Source of the DNA: Robiginitomaculum sp.
GTDB lineage: Bacteria; Pseudomonadota; Alphaproteobacteria; Caulobacterales; Maricaulaceae
Direction of reading: 5' to 3'
Assembly: GCA_016763315.1 (NCBI GenBank)
Contig: JAESTZ010000091.1
Coordinates: forward strand, 1-49,948
Length of the DNA: 49,948 bases
Position 1 is the first letter of the stretch, and every line of letters begins with the position of its first letter. Of this stretch, positions 49,874 to 49,948 are shown piece by piece. The notes beneath the pieces were generated by a model, which ran no database searches, was not told the origin of the DNA, and worked only from the letters and a program-made list of their open reading frames with translations. Made by a program: the position numbers and the translations under genes.

Positions 49874-49948
49874 CCGCTTTAGCTCAGCTGGTAGAGCATC
49901 TGATTTGTAATCAGAGGGTCGGGAGTTCGAGTCTCTCAAGCGGCACCA
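49874..49948 (+). tRNA. tRNA-Thr (anticodon TGT)
   Basis: Full cloverleaf: acceptor GCCGCTT/AAGCGGC, D-arm TAGCTCAGCTGGTAGAGCA, anticodon stem TCTGA/TCAGA with loop TTTGTAA (anticodon TGT), T-arm with GTTCGAGTC, and encoded CCA ending at the last base of the window. It is an ACA-reading, ANN-type tRNA and so a t6A37 substrate. Confidence 0.97.

Overview
The window looks like a chromosome segment of a free-living alphaproteobacterium with moderate G+C (mid-40s percent by eye). The evidence is gene content: an mtaB-ftsY-yciB cluster, DUF4170 next to a CysQ-like phosphatase and PmbA, a TIGR02301-like protein, an AcnA-type aconitase, and hairpin repeats of a kind I recall from rhizobial and related genomes. 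A marine hyphomonad-like lineage is possible, but I cannot fix the genus. Most genes are housekeeping and densely packed, often with 1-4 bp start/stop overlaps.

Layout. 0-0.5 kb: a toxin-antitoxin pair cut by the window edge. 0.58-0.85 kb: a MITE-like element ending three bases before mtaB. 0.85-8 kb: mtaB-ftsY-yciB (tRNA ms2t6A, SRP receptor, membrane septation protein), acnA and a secreted DUF1223 protein. 8.3-16.2 kb, minus strand: an MsbA-like exporter, DUF4170, CysQ-like phosphatase and PmbA; then MAPEG, a FrnE-like DsbA protein, a KAS III-like enzyme, DNA glycosylase Tag and YgfZ. 16.3-20.5 kb, plus strand: dihydroorotase, TsaC/Sua5, a D-2-hydroxyacid-type FAD dehydrogenase and YaaA. 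20.5-22.4 kb: five small membrane, secreted or hypothetical proteins. 22.4-26.4 kb: a CoA transferase facing a MarR-enoyl-CoA hydratase pair, a VOC protein and an arsR-arsI operon. 26.4-29.1 kb: mutL and two tandem YbjQ genes.

29.1-31.6 kb and 46.3-46.9 kb are repeat-rich. They hold two inverted copies of an undescribed (to me) 190-240 bp element, several hairpin repeat families, and lie next to two paralogous pentapeptide-repeat membrane proteins, each broken by one +1 frameshift. Between them lie a DUF885 protein, an outer-membrane lipoprotein, a serine hydrolase, a two-gene cassette (GIY-YIG-like protein plus a YaaA/DUF6884-like protein, 35.6-37.0 kb), an epoxide-hydrolase-like enzyme, RarD, asd, dapF, a lipoprotein prolyl oligopeptidase and an M28 peptidase. 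The end carries metG, a DUF1761-like membrane protein, a 38-residue membrane miniprotein with very strong expression signals, and tRNA-Thr(TGT).

Functional links: TsaC and MtaB act in succession on A37 of ANN-decoding tRNAs; Asd and DapF both serve diaminopimelate/lysine synthesis; the MsbA-like/DUF4170/CysQ group fits the alphaproteobacterial envelope locus; ArsR-ArsI forms a minimal organoarsenical detoxification unit. The best candidates for new biology are the GIY-YIG/YaaA-like cassette, the paired 190-240 bp element, and a dispersed hairpin family whose stem arms covary around a fixed loop.
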